Shown piece by piece: positions 42,904 through 52,789 of a DNA stretch of 64,000 nucleotides. A program made the position numbers and the translations under genes. Below the pieces are notes generated by a model. That model was not told the origin of the DNA, ran no database searches, and saw nothing but the letters and a program-made list of their open reading frames with translations. The stretch is taken from contig JBMNNX010000004.1 of assembly GCA_050942745.1 (NCBI GenBank), positions 1 to 64,000 on the forward strand, given 5' to 3'. Position 1 is the first letter of the stretch, and every line of letters begins with the position of its first letter. This DNA is from UBA10939 sp050942745. GTDB taxonomy: Bacteria > Myxococcota > Myxococcia > Myxococcales > UBA5297.

Positions 42904-44274
42904 ATGAGGCGTGGCTTGGGCGCTCTGCGCGCGAGGCTGGGCATGACTCTGATGGAGCTGATGGTCGGCGTGGCCGTCGGCTCGATCGTGCTCGTGGCGG
43001 TGGCGGCAATCTCGGTTTCGCAGAGCAGGAGCTTCAGCAACGGGCGTCGCCTGCGCGAGCGGCAGAGCAGCGCGCGGTTTGCGCTCGACTACCTCGAGCG
43101 CACGGTCCGCCAGGCTGGCTTCGCCATCGACCCCCAGTTCGCGTTCGACTTCGACTTCTACAACTGCCAGTCGCCTGAAGGGACGAACCTCATCTACGCG
43201 AGCGCGGCGTGCGCCCAGGCAAACCCCATCCGCGATCCGGGCGCAGCGCCCGACGAGCTGGTGACGGTGTCGCGCAGCCTCCACTACCGGGTCGGCACGA
43301 CGATCGACCAGGCGAACGTCCTCGGCGACGCCTGGGTGATAGCGAGCGCGGCGGAAGACCACCTGATGCTGCGGATGCACGCCGGCGACTCGCTGCCGAT
43401 GGGCCAGGTGCTGCACCTGATGTGCACTGGGGGGAGAATCTACACCTACGTGACCGTCGCCGAGAGCGTCACCGCCTCGGCCGAGGGGGAACAGCGGGTC
43501 GAGTTGGCCGCCGCCGCCGAGACACCCTTCCGCCAGAACGGCGTGGCCAAGGCGGCGTGCCTCGATGCCGGGACGGCGATCGCCTACAAGGTGAACCGGT
43601 CGCACTTCTTCATCTTCTCGGACACCAACGCGAACCTGCCGGCCGAAGCCAAGAACACGACGGGCCTGCCGCGAACCTACCTGGTTCTCGACACCGGGAC
43701 CGACCGCAACCTCGACAACGCGATCGACGAGGCCGACCTGATCCCCATAGCGCCGGACATCATCGACCTGCAGCTCGCCTACGTGCTGAACAACGGCACC
43801 GTCGTCGGCGACGACGAGGGCGAAGCCGAGCTGACCGCGATCTTCGATAACGAGCCGCTCAAATCCGACTGGAGCAAGCTCACCCTGGACGAGAGGCAGC
43901 GGAGTACCCGGCCCTTCCCCGTTGAGCTGCGGAGCGACCAGTCGTTCGGGTTTTTCGACACGCCGGTCCTGTTCGACACAACGCCGACGAGCCAGTTTCG
44001 CCAGTTGACCTATCCGGGCAACATCCGCGCGGTGCGCATCACGCTCATCGCGCGCACCTCGACGCCGATGCCCGAAGGGCCGAGGACCGAGGAGTTCCCG
44101 CCCGGTCCCGAGGCCTGGTTCGAGAACCGAAAGGGCTTCCTGCTCTCGGCCGCGCCGGACGGCTACAAGCCGTTCCTGCCGGCGGCCCCGCTACGCGAGC
44201 GCTACGGCTACGAGGTGGTCCAGACCACCGTCAACATTCCGAACCTGCAGACGAGCGGGCACTTCATGTTCTGA
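42904..44274 (+). CDS. PilW-like type IV pilus minor pilin
   Basis: This 456-aa protein has a class III prepilin leader: a short basic tail, then RLG-MTLMELMVGVAVGSIV, with cleavage predicted after Gly13, Met14 as the first mature residue and Glu at mature position 5. A single hydrophobic helix then anchors it, and the large remainder is a periplasmic globular domain (RFALDYLERTVRQAGFAI is typical of PilW). It is followed by PilX-like and PilY1 genes, the standard minor-pilin priming set for pilus assembly. The start lies two bases after the preceding frame's stop. Confidence 0.85.
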   Translation: MRRGLGALRARLGMTLMELMVGVAVGSIVLVAVAAISVSQSRSFSNGRRLRERQSSARFALDYLERTVRQAGFAIDPQFAFDFDFYNCQSPEGTNLIYASAACAQANPIRDPGAAPDELVTVSRSLHYRVGTTIDQANVLGDAWVIASAAEDHLMLRMHAGDSLPMGQVLHLMCTGGRIYTYVTVAESVTASAEGEQRVELAAAAETPFRQNGVAKAACLDAGTAIAYKVNRSHFFIFSDTNANLPAEAKNTTGLPRTYLVLDTGTDRNLDNAIDEADLIPIAPDIIDLQLAYVLNNGTVVGDDEGEAELTAIFDNEPLKSDWSKLTLDERQRSTRPFPVELRSDQSFGFFDTPVLFDTTPTSQFRQLTYPGNIRAVRITLIARTSTPMPEGPRTEEFPPGPEAWFENRKGFLLSAAPDGYKPFLPAAPLRERYGYEVVQTTVNIPNLQTSGHFMF

Positions 44275-44296
44275 GCGTCGCTGCCGGAGGCAACCG

Positions 44297-44797
44297 ATGG
44301 GAGAGGTTTCGATGGTCGGGCACCAGGTTGGCCGGGCGCGTTTGGCCCGAGGCAGCACGCTGCTGGTGGTGTTGATCGTGCTCTTGCTGCTGGCGCTGCT
44401 TGCCGGCGGCGCGATGACGCTGTCGGGCCTCGAGCTCGGCTCGGCGCAGTCGAAGAAGAACGCCGACGTGCTGGTCGCCTGCGCGCGCGCCGGCAAGAAT
44501 CTGCTGCTCTCGCAGTTCCGCTACGGCAGCCAGATGCCGACCACGATCAATGCTCGGCTCACGGGCACCGACGGTGACCTGCTCGTCGCCTCGGGGCACT
44601 ACGACTCGACGCAGCTTCCCGAGGTGACGATGGAGTTCAAGCCGACCGACCAGGCCGGCTCCTCCCGTGGACCCGAGGACATCGCCAACAAGATGTCCGG
44701 CGGTGGCGCGACGCAGCCGACCCAGTACGTCATCGTTTGCGAGGACCGGAGCGGTCGGCGCTACGAGCTCGAATTCACCTTGCAGTTTGGTTTCTAG
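44297..44797 (+). CDS. PilX-like type IV pilus assembly protein
   Basis: This 166-aa protein has an N-terminal RARLARGSTLLVVLIVLLLL stretch like PilX proteins: a charged tail then a long hydrophobic helix without the strict prepilin Gly-Phe-Thr-Leu-Ile-Glu. Residues 40-166 form the periplasmic domain, ending in YELEFTLQFGF. GGAGG precedes the ATG. It lies 22 bp after pilW and 18 bp before pilY1. A second in-frame ATG at 44312 is possible. The role is assembly or priming of pili with PilW and PilY1. Confidence 0.78.
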   Translation: MGEVSMVGHQVGRARLARGSTLLVVLIVLLLLALLAGGAMTLSGLELGSAQSKKNADVLVACARAGKNLLLSQFRYGSQMPTTINARLTGTDGDLLVASGHYDSTQLPEVTMEFKPTDQAGSSRGPEDIANKMSGGGATQPTQYVIVCEDRSGRRYELEFTLQFGF

Positions 44798-44815
44798 CCC
44801 GCACGAGGAGGTCGC

Positions 44816-47800
44816 ATGAAACGCACCACCCTGCCCATGCCAATGGCGCTGGCCGTACTCGTGGCGCTGAGCCTGGGGAGCCTCCCCGCGACGAGTTGGG
44901 CGGCCAAGGATCCCTGCAAGAAGGAGAAAGACAAGAGGCAGAACGGCCAAGACTGCATCAACTTCTTGGACAAATGCTGCATCAGCGGGCACTGCGATCT
45001 CGCCTCCGGCATCTGTGGGAAGCCGGCGGGAGCGCCGTGCACCGCGGGCACCGAATGCGCCTCGAACGTCTGCAACACGGCCAGCACGCCGAGCGTCTGC
45101 TGCGGCATGGGCGAGCAGCTATGCGGCTCGGCCTGCTGCACAGCCCCGCAGTGCTGCTCGCTTGAGGACGGCGGGCAGGCCTGCCTGGGAACGGCCTTGG
45201 CCTGCGGTACGACCTGCGCGAACGCCCAGACCTGCGAGGGCGGGGAGTCGGCCCTCTGCATCGGCGGCACGGAGTGCAAGGTGCCCTGCGCCTCGGGCGA
45301 GCAGGAGTGCCTGAACGCTTGCGTGCCCCTGGACGACAACAACAACTGCGGTGGCTGCGGGGCGGCCTGTTCTGAGGGGACCGCATGCCAGACCGTAGGA
45401 ACGGGTTACGGGTGCGTCTGCACGTCTTCGTTGTGCGGGTCGGGGTGCTGCGGAAAGAGCATCCCCTCCGCGCCGAGCGCCGACGTCTGCTACTCGGACA
45501 TCGGCTGGAATGCGGATCTCCAAGACGGAGCGAGCCTTTGCCCCATTTGCTCGGTGCCCGCTTGCGGCGACGTGGGGTGCACCTTCTCCGCGGCGCGGAC
45601 TTCAAGCAAGCCCTACGGAGACTTCGCGCGCAAGAAGGACACGACATCGTCCGAATGCGGATACGACTGCGTGCGCATCGATTACAGCGACTCCGGATAT
45701 GGAACAGGCAACGCGCTCGCGTGGTTTCGCCGCACCGACGGCTCCCTCGTCACCATGGTCCATTTCCCGAGACCGGGGAACTACACCTTCACGATTCGTG
45801 GCCGCTCCTCGCGCAGTTGTACGGGCCCGAAGGTGGGCCTCTGGATAGCAGACGCCCAGACTGGGGCGAGGACGAACGTGGGGACCGTGAGGGTCGCCCC
45901 CAATAATTCGAGCAATTCGCTGGGTGACTACTCGCTCGCCTACGACGTTTTGGAAGCGGGCACCTACTACGTCGGCGTCTGGTTCACCGACAACCGCAAC
46001 TGCAGTCACAACAACGACCTCGACTTTGGGTTCGCCTCGCTCAGTGTCAAGGCGACGGATACTTCGTCGGACCTGACGCTCTGTTCGAACGTCTGCGTGG
46101 ACCTGGAAACCGACCGCAACAACTGCGGCGTATGCGGCAACGTGTGCGCCCCCAGCTACACCTGCTACCGCGGTACCTGCACGCCCTCCAGTTGCCTGGC
46201 GAGCTTGCCCGGAGGGACGTTGCCGGAGGTGACTCTGGCACAAAGCAACGACGTGGCCTGCCGCCTCTCCGCAGCTTCTCTCGCGCAGAGCACCATCGAC
46301 AACCAGAGGGGCGAGGACCAGTCCTTCTTCTTCCTCGAGGCAAGCCTGCCGTCGATGGTCATCGTCATCGACAACGGCGCCTCGATGCGCCAGTTGCCGA
46401 TGGATCCTGGTTGTTCGGTGACCGAGCCCGGGTGCGACAGCGAGATAATCGACGCGATCTACGACATGAACGGCTCGGGGCCGATGCAGGGGCTCGAAAA
46501 GCCGGATCCGGACTCGGACAAGCTGTTCGACCACACGAAGTTCTACCTCGGCACGGGCGCAGACATCGGGCTCAAGTCGGGCTGCGACGATGTGGCGAAG
46601 GCGCCGATCGCCGGCGTGTCCGCGGCCTGCAAGGACTCGCTGGGCAGCGAAAGCGATCCGACCTTTGCGACATGCACGAGCTGCCTCAATTCCAAGGGCT
46701 ACTTCCTGAGCCCGGACGGCAAGCGCATCTGGAAGGGCGGGCTGCTCAACCGCTACCCGCCGAAGTGCGTGCTCGCGCGAAACCTCGCCAAGAGCAAGAC
46801 CCTGCTCTCCCAGACCAAGGTGCGCTACAGCGTCCTGCGGACCGAGGACGCCTCGAGCAGCTCGGGAGCGCGCCAGCGGATCTCGCCGATCCTCTCGGGT
46901 TTCTGGCCCAACCAGTGCAACCGAATCCCGAACCACCCGCCGCCGCAGTACATCAACAACATCAACAACGGGAACAAGTTCGCCTTCGACAGCACGACCA
47001 AGCCGCTGGCCGAGGCTATCTACAACGCCGGGCAGTTGCTGCAGAACGAGGGCTCGTTCTACGAATCCAAGTTCACCTCCACTTGGGTCGTCTCGAGCAA
47101 CGACCTCAAGACGAACACCTACGTCGAAGGCGGCAATAACAACAAGGTCTCGGTCTGCAGCACCTGCCAGAAGAGCGCGATTATCCTGCTTACCGACGGC
47201 AAGCCCAAGGACGACGGCCAAGTCCCGACCACGCTCAGCCCGCTTTCGGGTTGGAGCCCGGTGGACGGCAGCGGCAACTGCAAACCCGGTTTCGTGGGCT
47301 GCAAGGAGACCGCCGACGGCTCGGTGAGCTGGGCGGCTTCGGTGGCGGCGATGCTCAACTCCGAGGATCTGCGCACTGAGAGCGGTTTGCCCGGCAAGCA
47401 GACCGCCCAGACCTTCGTCATCGCCCTCGGCACCGACAGCCTGCTGCTCAAGTCGGTCGCTCAGCAGGGCGGCGGCGGCTACTTCACCGCCTACAACGGC
47501 GAACAGCTCGAGAAGGCGCTGCGCGACGTCATCGAGACGGTGGGCCGCAGAGCCATGAGCGTCTCGGCGCCGTCTCTGAGCACCGTGCAGACAAAGTCCG
47601 GGTCGGCGGTCGTCGTGCCGCGGTTCATCCCCTCGCGCGACCCGATGTGGCAGGGCGAGCTCTACAAGTTCAGGATGTTCAGCGAGTTCGCCGTGGACTG
47701 CGCCGAGAAGGGCAAGAAGCGCGACAAGACCGGCCAGCTCGTCAGCGAGCCGCTGTGCATCTGCCGCGAAGGCATCTGCGACGGCCTCTGGATCGTCGAC

Positions 47801-50665
47801 GCCGACGGCGACATCATCGCGACCGACCCGAACGACGGGGCGATGGTGAAGGCGAACCTGAATGTTTGGGACGACGACACCGACTACTTCGCCATTAAGG
47901 AGACCGAAAGCGGGGCGCCGATACCCGCCGTGCCGGTCTGGGCTGCGGGCGAGATGCTGGCCTCAAGAACGCCGATGACCCGCACGATCTACACCGTTAT
48001 CGACTCGAACAACGACGGACAGATCGACGGGGAGGACAGCCTCATCTCGATCAGACCGGACATGAAGTCGGACGATCTCAAAAAGCTCGTTCCCTACCTG
48101 GCGCTGGGGTATCGCGACGCAGGTCAGCCCGCGGTTTGCCAGAAGATCCAGGAGAAGTTGCGCGGAGGGGGCATCGGCTCGACGGTCGACGAGATGACCT
48201 GCGCGCGGATCATCCTCGGGTTTATCCACGGTCTGGACGTCTTCAACTCCTCGGGGATGATCGATCCGACGACGTACGACAACACCCTCGAAACACTACC
48301 CGGCAGCCTGCCCAACCGCGACTTCGTGCTCGGCGACATCTTCCACGCGAGCGCGGTGCGCGTCGATCCGCCGGTCTCCCGGATGCCGCTGTGCGAGCGC
48401 GGCTTCCATAACCAGTGCCTGCGCGCCCTCTATTCGACTCCGACCCCGGCCGACGAGGAGGTCGTCTGTGGCGACTATGACTCGGGGCATCCCTACGAAA
48501 GGTACGTGAATTACCAGACCTTCGAGAAGAAGCGCCCCGCGGTCACCCTCATCGGCGCCAACGACGGGATGGTCCACGCCTTCCAGTACTCTTGCTACAA
48601 GGGCGTCGATCCGATCACGAATATGGCGGTCTACGACGAGGAACCGGACACCGTCTGCGACCAGACCAACCAGAAGAACGGCACCGAGCTTTGGGCGTTC
48701 GTGCCGCCCGACCTGCTGCACCGACTCTCGCAGCTCATCGTCCGCACCGCCCACCCGTACATGATCGACTCGACCGCGATGATCCGCGACATCTGGACCG
48801 ACGTCGCGCGGGAGGTTGACGAGAGCCAGGTCAAGGACGGCAAGAAGGCGTGCGACGAGTACCGCACCGTCGCCATCATCGGCGAGCGGCGCGGCGGCAC
48901 CCGCTACACCGCGCTCGACGTGACCGATCCCACGGCTCCGGTCTTCTTGTGGATGTTCCCGAAGCTGGGCACGCCCGAAGAGCTGACGATGGGCGAGACC
49001 TGGGCCGACTACCTGCCGGGCGCGCCTCCTATCGGCCCGGTGAAGCTCAAGAAGGAGAACGACTCCTTCGAAGAGCGGTGGATAGTCATGCTGCCTGGCG
49101 GCTACGACCCGGCGCGCATCCGCGGCAACCAGCTCTACATGCTCGACGCCTACACCGGGGAGAAGCTCTGGGAAGCGAGGATGAAGGCGGGCACCACGAC
49201 CGAGGAGATGAAGTACCCCATCGTGGCGACGCCGGCGCTGGTGGCTTGGGGAGCGAGCGAGACGACGCAGAACCTCGACTTCAACGGAGGGTTCTTCGAC
49301 ACGGCGATCGTCGGGGATCTCGGCGGCCAGGTCTGGGTCGCCCGCTTCCACGAGCCTGGGGAGCTGGGGACGAACCCCTACAACAGCGCCGATGTCAGGA
49401 TCATGACCAACTGGCACATCGCTCGCGGCTTCCAGGAGGCGAAGGCGGGCAACGCGCTCAGTCGGCCTCCGTTCTTCTCGATGGCCGCCGCGATCCGCAT
49501 GCCGCACAGCGGCGGTCTGCAGGCCTACCTGGGGTCGGGCGATCGCTTCAACCTGAAGAACCCGACACTGGGCCTCTGCACGATCGACAACCCCTTGGCC
49601 TGTGCTCGCCAGGGGCTCAGCTTTGAGGCTACGACCGGCACGCTTCAATTCAGCTCGGACGCCGACGGGAACCTGACCCCGGAGGTCGTCGCGGCGCCCT
49701 ACACGCTGGCCAACAACAGCCTGTCCGTCACCTGGAAACTGGCCGCCGACGGCACGGTGGATCGGACAGAGAGCCTGACGTTCGCGGGGACGCCCAGTAG
49801 CTGCGTCAGCCTCGAAAATCCGGTCAACGTCGGCGCGGCGATCACCATCGGCCCGGCTTCGGATACCGACCAGACGATCGGCTACTTCTCGAGCGGGCTC
49901 CAATGCACCGGCGGAAGCGGTTCGGCGCTGGGATGCGTGGCGACCATCACCGATCGAGAAACGCTCACCAACGGCTTCACCGGGTCGTCGATCAAGACAA
50001 CGCTTGAAGACAAGAGCGAATGGTACAACCGCTTCATCGCTTTCCGGGTCTTCCGACAGGCACCTTTCAAGACCAAGACCGAAGCGGAGACCTACGACAC
50101 GGCGCGGCTGACGGAGTCCGACCTTACCAAGCTCGAGCCCTTCTCGACCGGTACGCCCACTCTTGCCTCGGAGACCGACCTGGGTTGGTACTTCACCTAC
50201 CCGGCAGTCGACGAGGCCACGGCGACCAACACCACCATCTACAACGGCTGCGTCCTCTGGAGCACGCTGCAGCCGACCGAGCCGTGCACTGGCGACGGGG
50301 AATGTAGCGAGTCTTGCATCGGCGGCGGCTGTTTCGAGGAGAGGCGCGACGCCTGCATGATTGAGCAGAGCTTGACGGCCTCGTTCCTCTACCAGGCCAA
50401 TGCGACGACCGGCGGCCCGGACTGCGGCCTTACGGGCAATACCACGCAGCGCAGCCAGACTCGCGTGCTGGTGCCCCCGCCTCCACCGCAGGAGATCATC
50501 CAGGTCAACACCTACGGCCAGTACAAGACCTCGATAGCGCCGGCGCCCGGCATGGAGGCTCCTCCGGCGAGCATCGAGACCTTCAACATGCTGCAGCAGT
50601 TCGGCACCGTCGAGGTGCCGCGCAATGTCCACGAGTGCCGCCACCGCGGTCGGTGTGATCAGTAG
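44816..50665 (+). CDS. PilY1-like pilus tip/adhesin protein with Cys-rich N-terminus
   Basis: This 1949-aa secreted protein has a signal peptide at 1-30 (MALAVLVALSLGSLPATSWA). Residues about 33-230 are Cys-rich with CC pairs (CCISGHCD, CCGMGEQLCGSACC). A vWA-like region starts near 515 (MVIVIDNGASM, a partly kept metal site). An EF-hand-like calcium loop DSNNDGQIDGED begins near 1062. The C-terminal half is the PilY1 beta-propeller (LIGANDGMVHAFQY, ELWAFVPPDLLHRL, VAIIGERRGGTRYTALDV). PilY1 sits at the pilus tip and is needed for extension, adhesion and surface sensing. It is longer than Pseudomonas PilY1 (about 1160 aa). GAGGAGG precedes the ATG. The Wsp-like operon in the same window is another surface-sensing candidate. 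Confidence 0.9.
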   Translation: MKRTTLPMPMALAVLVALSLGSLPATSWAAKDPCKKEKDKRQNGQDCINFLDKCCISGHCDLASGICGKPAGAPCTAGTECASNVCNTASTPSVCCGMGEQLCGSACCTAPQCCSLEDGGQACLGTALACGTTCANAQTCEGGESALCIGGTECKVPCASGEQECLNACVPLDDNNNCGGCGAACSEGTACQTVGTGYGCVCTSSLCGSGCCGKSIPSAPSADVCYSDIGWNADLQDGASLCPICSVPACGDVGCTFSAARTSSKPYGDFARKKDTTSSECGYDCVRIDYSDSGYGTGNALAWFRRTDGSLVTMVHFPRPGNYTFTIRGRSSRSCTGPKVGLWIADAQTGARTNVGTVRVAPNNSSNSLGDYSLAYDVLEAGTYYVGVWFTDNRNCSHNNDLDFGFASLSVKATDTSSDLTLCSNVCVDLETDRNNCGVCGNVCAPSYTCYRGTCTPSSCLASLPGGTLPEVTLAQSNDVACRLSAASLAQSTIDNQRGEDQSFFFLEASLPSMVIVIDNGASMRQLPMDPGCSVTEPGCDSEIIDAIYDMNGSGPMQGLEKPDPDSDKLFDHTKFYLGTGADIGLKSGCDDVAKAPIAGVSAACKDSLGSESDPTFATCTSCLNSKGYFLSPDGKRIWKGGLLNRYPPKCVLARNLAKSKTLLSQTKVRYSVLRTEDASSSSGARQRISPILSGFWPNQCNRIPNHPPPQYINNINNGNKFAFDSTTKPLAEAIYNAGQLLQNEGSFYESKFTSTWVVSSNDLKTNTYVEGGNNNKVSVCSTCQKSAIILLTDGKPKDDGQVPTTLSPLSGWSPVDGSGNCKPGFVGCKETADGSVSWAASVAAMLNSEDLRTESGLPGKQTAQTFVIALGTDSLLLKSVAQQGGGGYFTAYNGEQLEKALRDVIETVGRRAMSVSAPSLSTVQTKSGSAVVVPRFIPSRDPMWQGELYKFRMFSEFAVDCAEKGKKRDKTGQLVSEPLCICREGICDGLWIVDADGDIIATDPNDGAMVKANLNVWDDDTDYFAIKETESGAPIPAVPVWAAGEMLASRTPMTRTIYTVIDSNNDGQIDGEDSLISIRPDMKSDDLKKLVPYLALGYRDAGQPAVCQKIQEKLRGGGIGSTVDEMTCARIILGFIHGLDVFNSSGMIDPTTYDNTLETLPGSLPNRDFVLGDIFHASAVRVDPPVSRMPLCERGFHNQCLRALYSTPTPADEEVVCGDYDSGHPYERYVNYQTFEKKRPAVTLIGANDGMVHAFQYSCYKGVDPITNMAVYDEEPDTVCDQTNQKNGTELWAFVPPDLLHRLSQLIVRTAHPYMIDSTAMIRDIWTDVAREVDESQVKDGKKACDEYRTVAIIGERRGGTRYTALDVTDPTAPVFLWMFPKLGTPEELTMGETWADYLPGAPPIGPVKLKKENDSFEERWIVMLPGGYDPARIRGNQLYMLDAYTGEKLWEARMKAGTTTEEMKYPIVATPALVAWGASETTQNLDFNGGFFDTAIVGDLGGQVWVARFHEPGELGTNPYNSADVRIMTNWHIARGFQEAKAGNALSRPPFFSMAAAIRMPHSGGLQAYLGSGDRFNLKNPTLGLCTIDNPLACARQGLSFEATTGTLQFSSDADGNLTPEVVAAPYTLANNSLSVTWKLAADGTVDRTESLTFAGTPSSCVSLENPVNVGAAITIGPASDTDQTIGYFSSGLQCTGGSGSALGCVATITDRETLTNGFTGSSIKTTLEDKSEWYNRFIAFRVFRQAPFKTKTEAETYDTARLTESDLTKLEPFSTGTPTLASETDLGWYFTYPAVDEATATNTTIYNGCVLWSTLQPTEPCTGDGECSESCIGGGCFEERRDACMIEQSLTASFLYQANATTGGPDCGLTGNTTQRSQTRVLVPPPPPQEIIQVNTYGQYKTSIAPAPGMEAPPASIETFNMLQQFGTVEVPRNVHECRHRGRCDQ

Positions 50666-51274
50666 CGGGCGGGCTCGAAGCGAACGATGAACGAAGGCCG
50701 CCGCGGGGAGGCTCGCTCGAGGTCGGGAAGGCCCGCTTCGAAGACTGCTCGAGCTCGTCGCCGGTCGACTTCGCGCGTATGTAACGGCGCCAAAGCCCGG
50801 ACGTTTGCCGCCAGGCCGCTGTTGCGAGGCCGCGTCTTGCGATTGGCTGCCGTCAAACCTGCGAGGCGAATCTTCACTTCGCTCGGCGTCCCGGGGGCCC
50901 GCTGGCCGCGTTGAGACTCGGTGCGCCCGCTACTCGCCCCCATCGCTTGAAGAAGCGCGAGCGAAGAGTCTTCGCACGCTCTCCGGGTACAGCGCGCGGC
51001 CACGCCGTCGCCGCGCGCTCGTGCTGCTGCGAGCCGCGAGAAGCAAAAAGTGAGGCCCCAGAAATCTGGGCCGGCGCAAGGGCCCTGCTCTGCGCGCGCC
51101 GCGCCGCGGGCTCGTTCGTCGGGGGAGCCTTCGGTTTGCGGCAAAGGCGAGCGACCGAGAGGAGCGACTCTCGAGCAGCCCAGAAACGAGGTCGCCCGGC
51201 CAGCAGAAAGGACTGGCCGGGCGAGTCGGTTTCGGTGGCGAGAGCACGGAGGCGCTCGAGCCGATTCCTTGTTG
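50666..51274. other. Intergenic region between convergent genes
   Basis: This 609-bp non-coding region lies between pilY1 and the esterase gene on the opposite strand. Apart from the strong terminator at 51193-51223 no structured element or gene was recognised. Confidence 0.6.
51193..51223 (-). terminator. Strong GC hairpin, terminator of the esterase gene
   Basis: A perfect 11-bp stem, CGCCCGGCCAG with CTGGCCGGGCG and a 9-base loop, lies about 52 bp beyond the esterase stop. On the minus strand it is followed by ACCTCGTTTCT. It may act in both directions. Confidence 0.65.
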
Positions 51275-52432
51275 CTACGGGCTCAGATCGCAGTAGCTCG
51301 GGAAGCTAGCGGGCAGTCCGTTCGCGTAGGGAGACGGCCTGACGCCGAACGGGTGGGCCTTGAAGAACTCCCAGACGCTGGCTCGGGCGTCGGTGGGGAT
51401 CGAGTGCGAGCGGCCGTGGTTGCAGATGGCCGCGAAGTGGCCTCGCGAGCTCAGGTCCTGCCAATACCTCTCGCTCGCCTGCAGGAAGTTGATGAAGACT
51501 TGGTCGTTCGTGCCGCCGTGGAAGATGAGCGCCGCAAAGCGGTTGCTCGAGTCCTGCGTGGCGGGCGCGCTCAGGTTCAGCCCGCCCGAGTAGGTCGCCA
51601 CGCTCGCGATGTAGCCGGAGCGTCGGTAGCTCATCTGCGTGGTCTGAAGGCCGCCAGCGCTCATGCCGAGGCTGTGGACCCGGCGGACGTCGATGCCGAT
51701 GCGCTCCTTCGCGCAGGCGACCACTTCGTCGGCGAGCACGAGGTCGTCGAGCCGAGTCCGCGAGGTGACCAGGAACCAGGGGAACAGGCCCGCATCGGGG
51801 TCCGAATAGGGCGCGGCGACAATGCCGCCGAGCGCGGTGATCTGGTCGATGACGCCCTGGCCCAGACCACTCAGCGCCTCGGAGGGCGAGCTGCCGGTGC
51901 CGTGCCAGTAGAAGACGACCGGGCCGTCGAGGCTCGCCGCGGCCGAAGGGTTCATCCAGATGCGCACCTTGCGAGCAGGAATTCCGGCAGGCGAGAAGGT
52001 CAAGTCGCCCGTCGCGAAGTTCGGGCAAGCGCCGCTCGGGCGCGGAAGGAGCGTCGGGCTCGGACCAGACGGATCGTTCGTGCCCGGATCAGTCGTGCCT
52101 GGATCGTCGGTGCCGGGATCGGTTGTCCCCGGATCAGTGGTGCCCGGATCGGTCGTGCCAGGGTCGGTACCAGGATCGGTGGTACCCGGATCCGTGGTGC
52201 CCGGTCTGCGCCAGTTCCATCGGTCGAATTGCTTGCACCACTTCCAGATGCAGAACCGCAGATCGTCCTTGGCGGAAGCGTGCTCGTCGTCGATGGCTGC
52301 CATCTCTTCGTCAGAGGGGAGCTCGTTCTCGTCGGTCGGGCCGCATGCCGCTGTGATCAACGCGAACGAAACCAGCGCCGCGACAGGCAGCCAGCCCGCC
52401 GAGGCTCCAACACCCCGAACAGCTCTCTTCAT
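51275..52432 (-). CDS. Secreted esterase lipoprotein (PHB depolymerase/alpha-beta hydrolase-like)
   Basis: This 385-aa lipoprotein has a signal peptide ending in ALITAAC, with the acylated Cys at about 30. A linker of about 50 residues made of PGTTD repeats separates the lipid anchor from an alpha/beta-hydrolase domain. The nucleophile elbow is SLGMSAGGLQTT; oxyanion-side VVFYWHGTGSSP and a late ICNHGRSHSIP give candidate catalytic His residues. The arrangement resembles LpqC/poly(3-hydroxybutyrate) depolymerase-type esterases; the substrate is unknown. I chose the ATG at 52432 because GGAGG sits six bases upstream, itself inside an earlier ATG at 52444. The linker DNA is a 15-bp tandem repeat and may vary in length. 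Confidence 0.82.
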   Translation of the reverse strand: MKRAVRGVGASAGWLPVAALVSFALITAACGPTDENELPSDEEMAAIDDEHASAKDDLRFCIWKWCKQFDRWNWRRPGTTDPGTTDPGTDPGTTDPGTTDPGTTDPGTDDPGTTDPGTNDPSGPSPTLLPRPSGACPNFATGDLTFSPAGIPARKVRIWMNPSAAASLDGPVVFYWHGTGSSPSEALSGLGQGVIDQITALGGIVAAPYSDPDAGLFPWFLVTSRTRLDDLVLADEVVACAKERIGIDVRRVHSLGMSAGGLQTTQMSYRRSGYIASVATYSGGLNLSAPATQDSSNRFAALIFHGGTNDQVFINFLQASERYWQDLSSRGHFAAICNHGRSHSIPTDARASVWEFFKAHPFGVRPSPYANGLPASFPSYCDLSP

Positions 52433-52789
52433 GGTGTCCTCCATCCTTCAGCCTGCCCCAATTTGAGGTGTTCTCTTGTTTTCAGAGAGCATGTGGCTCG
52501 TCAACAAGCACCCCGGCCTTTGCTTGCTTGGTTCTTGTGAGCGAATCAGAGTAAGGCGTCGACGCGGGCCATTCTCGGGAGGTCTCGGCCGGGGGCGCGC
52601 CTGGTCTTGGGCACGAGCTGCCGTCTCGACGGTGTGAGCTGCCGAGGCCGCTGCCGGGGTGCGTGATGATTTGCGACACCATGGCGGGCACCCTAGCCGA
52701 AACTGCACCAGCCCCACGAAAAAGTGTGACGGGCGGCGAAAGGCGGGGAGCCCCGCGCAGTACTTCGCGATCCGGTTTCTCGCCGCGCG
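52433..52789. other. Intergenic, divergent promoter region
   Basis: This 357-bp region lies between the esterase and the MYG1-like gene. A possible minus-strand -35 TTGACG near 52498 is the only promoter-like element, and its -10 is poor. No gene seen. Confidence 0.45.

Noticed and set aside
48296..50644. 782-codon minus-strand open frame inside pilY1
   Set aside because: Antisense shadow; the plus strand carries the PilY1 propeller and a continuous 1949-codon frame.
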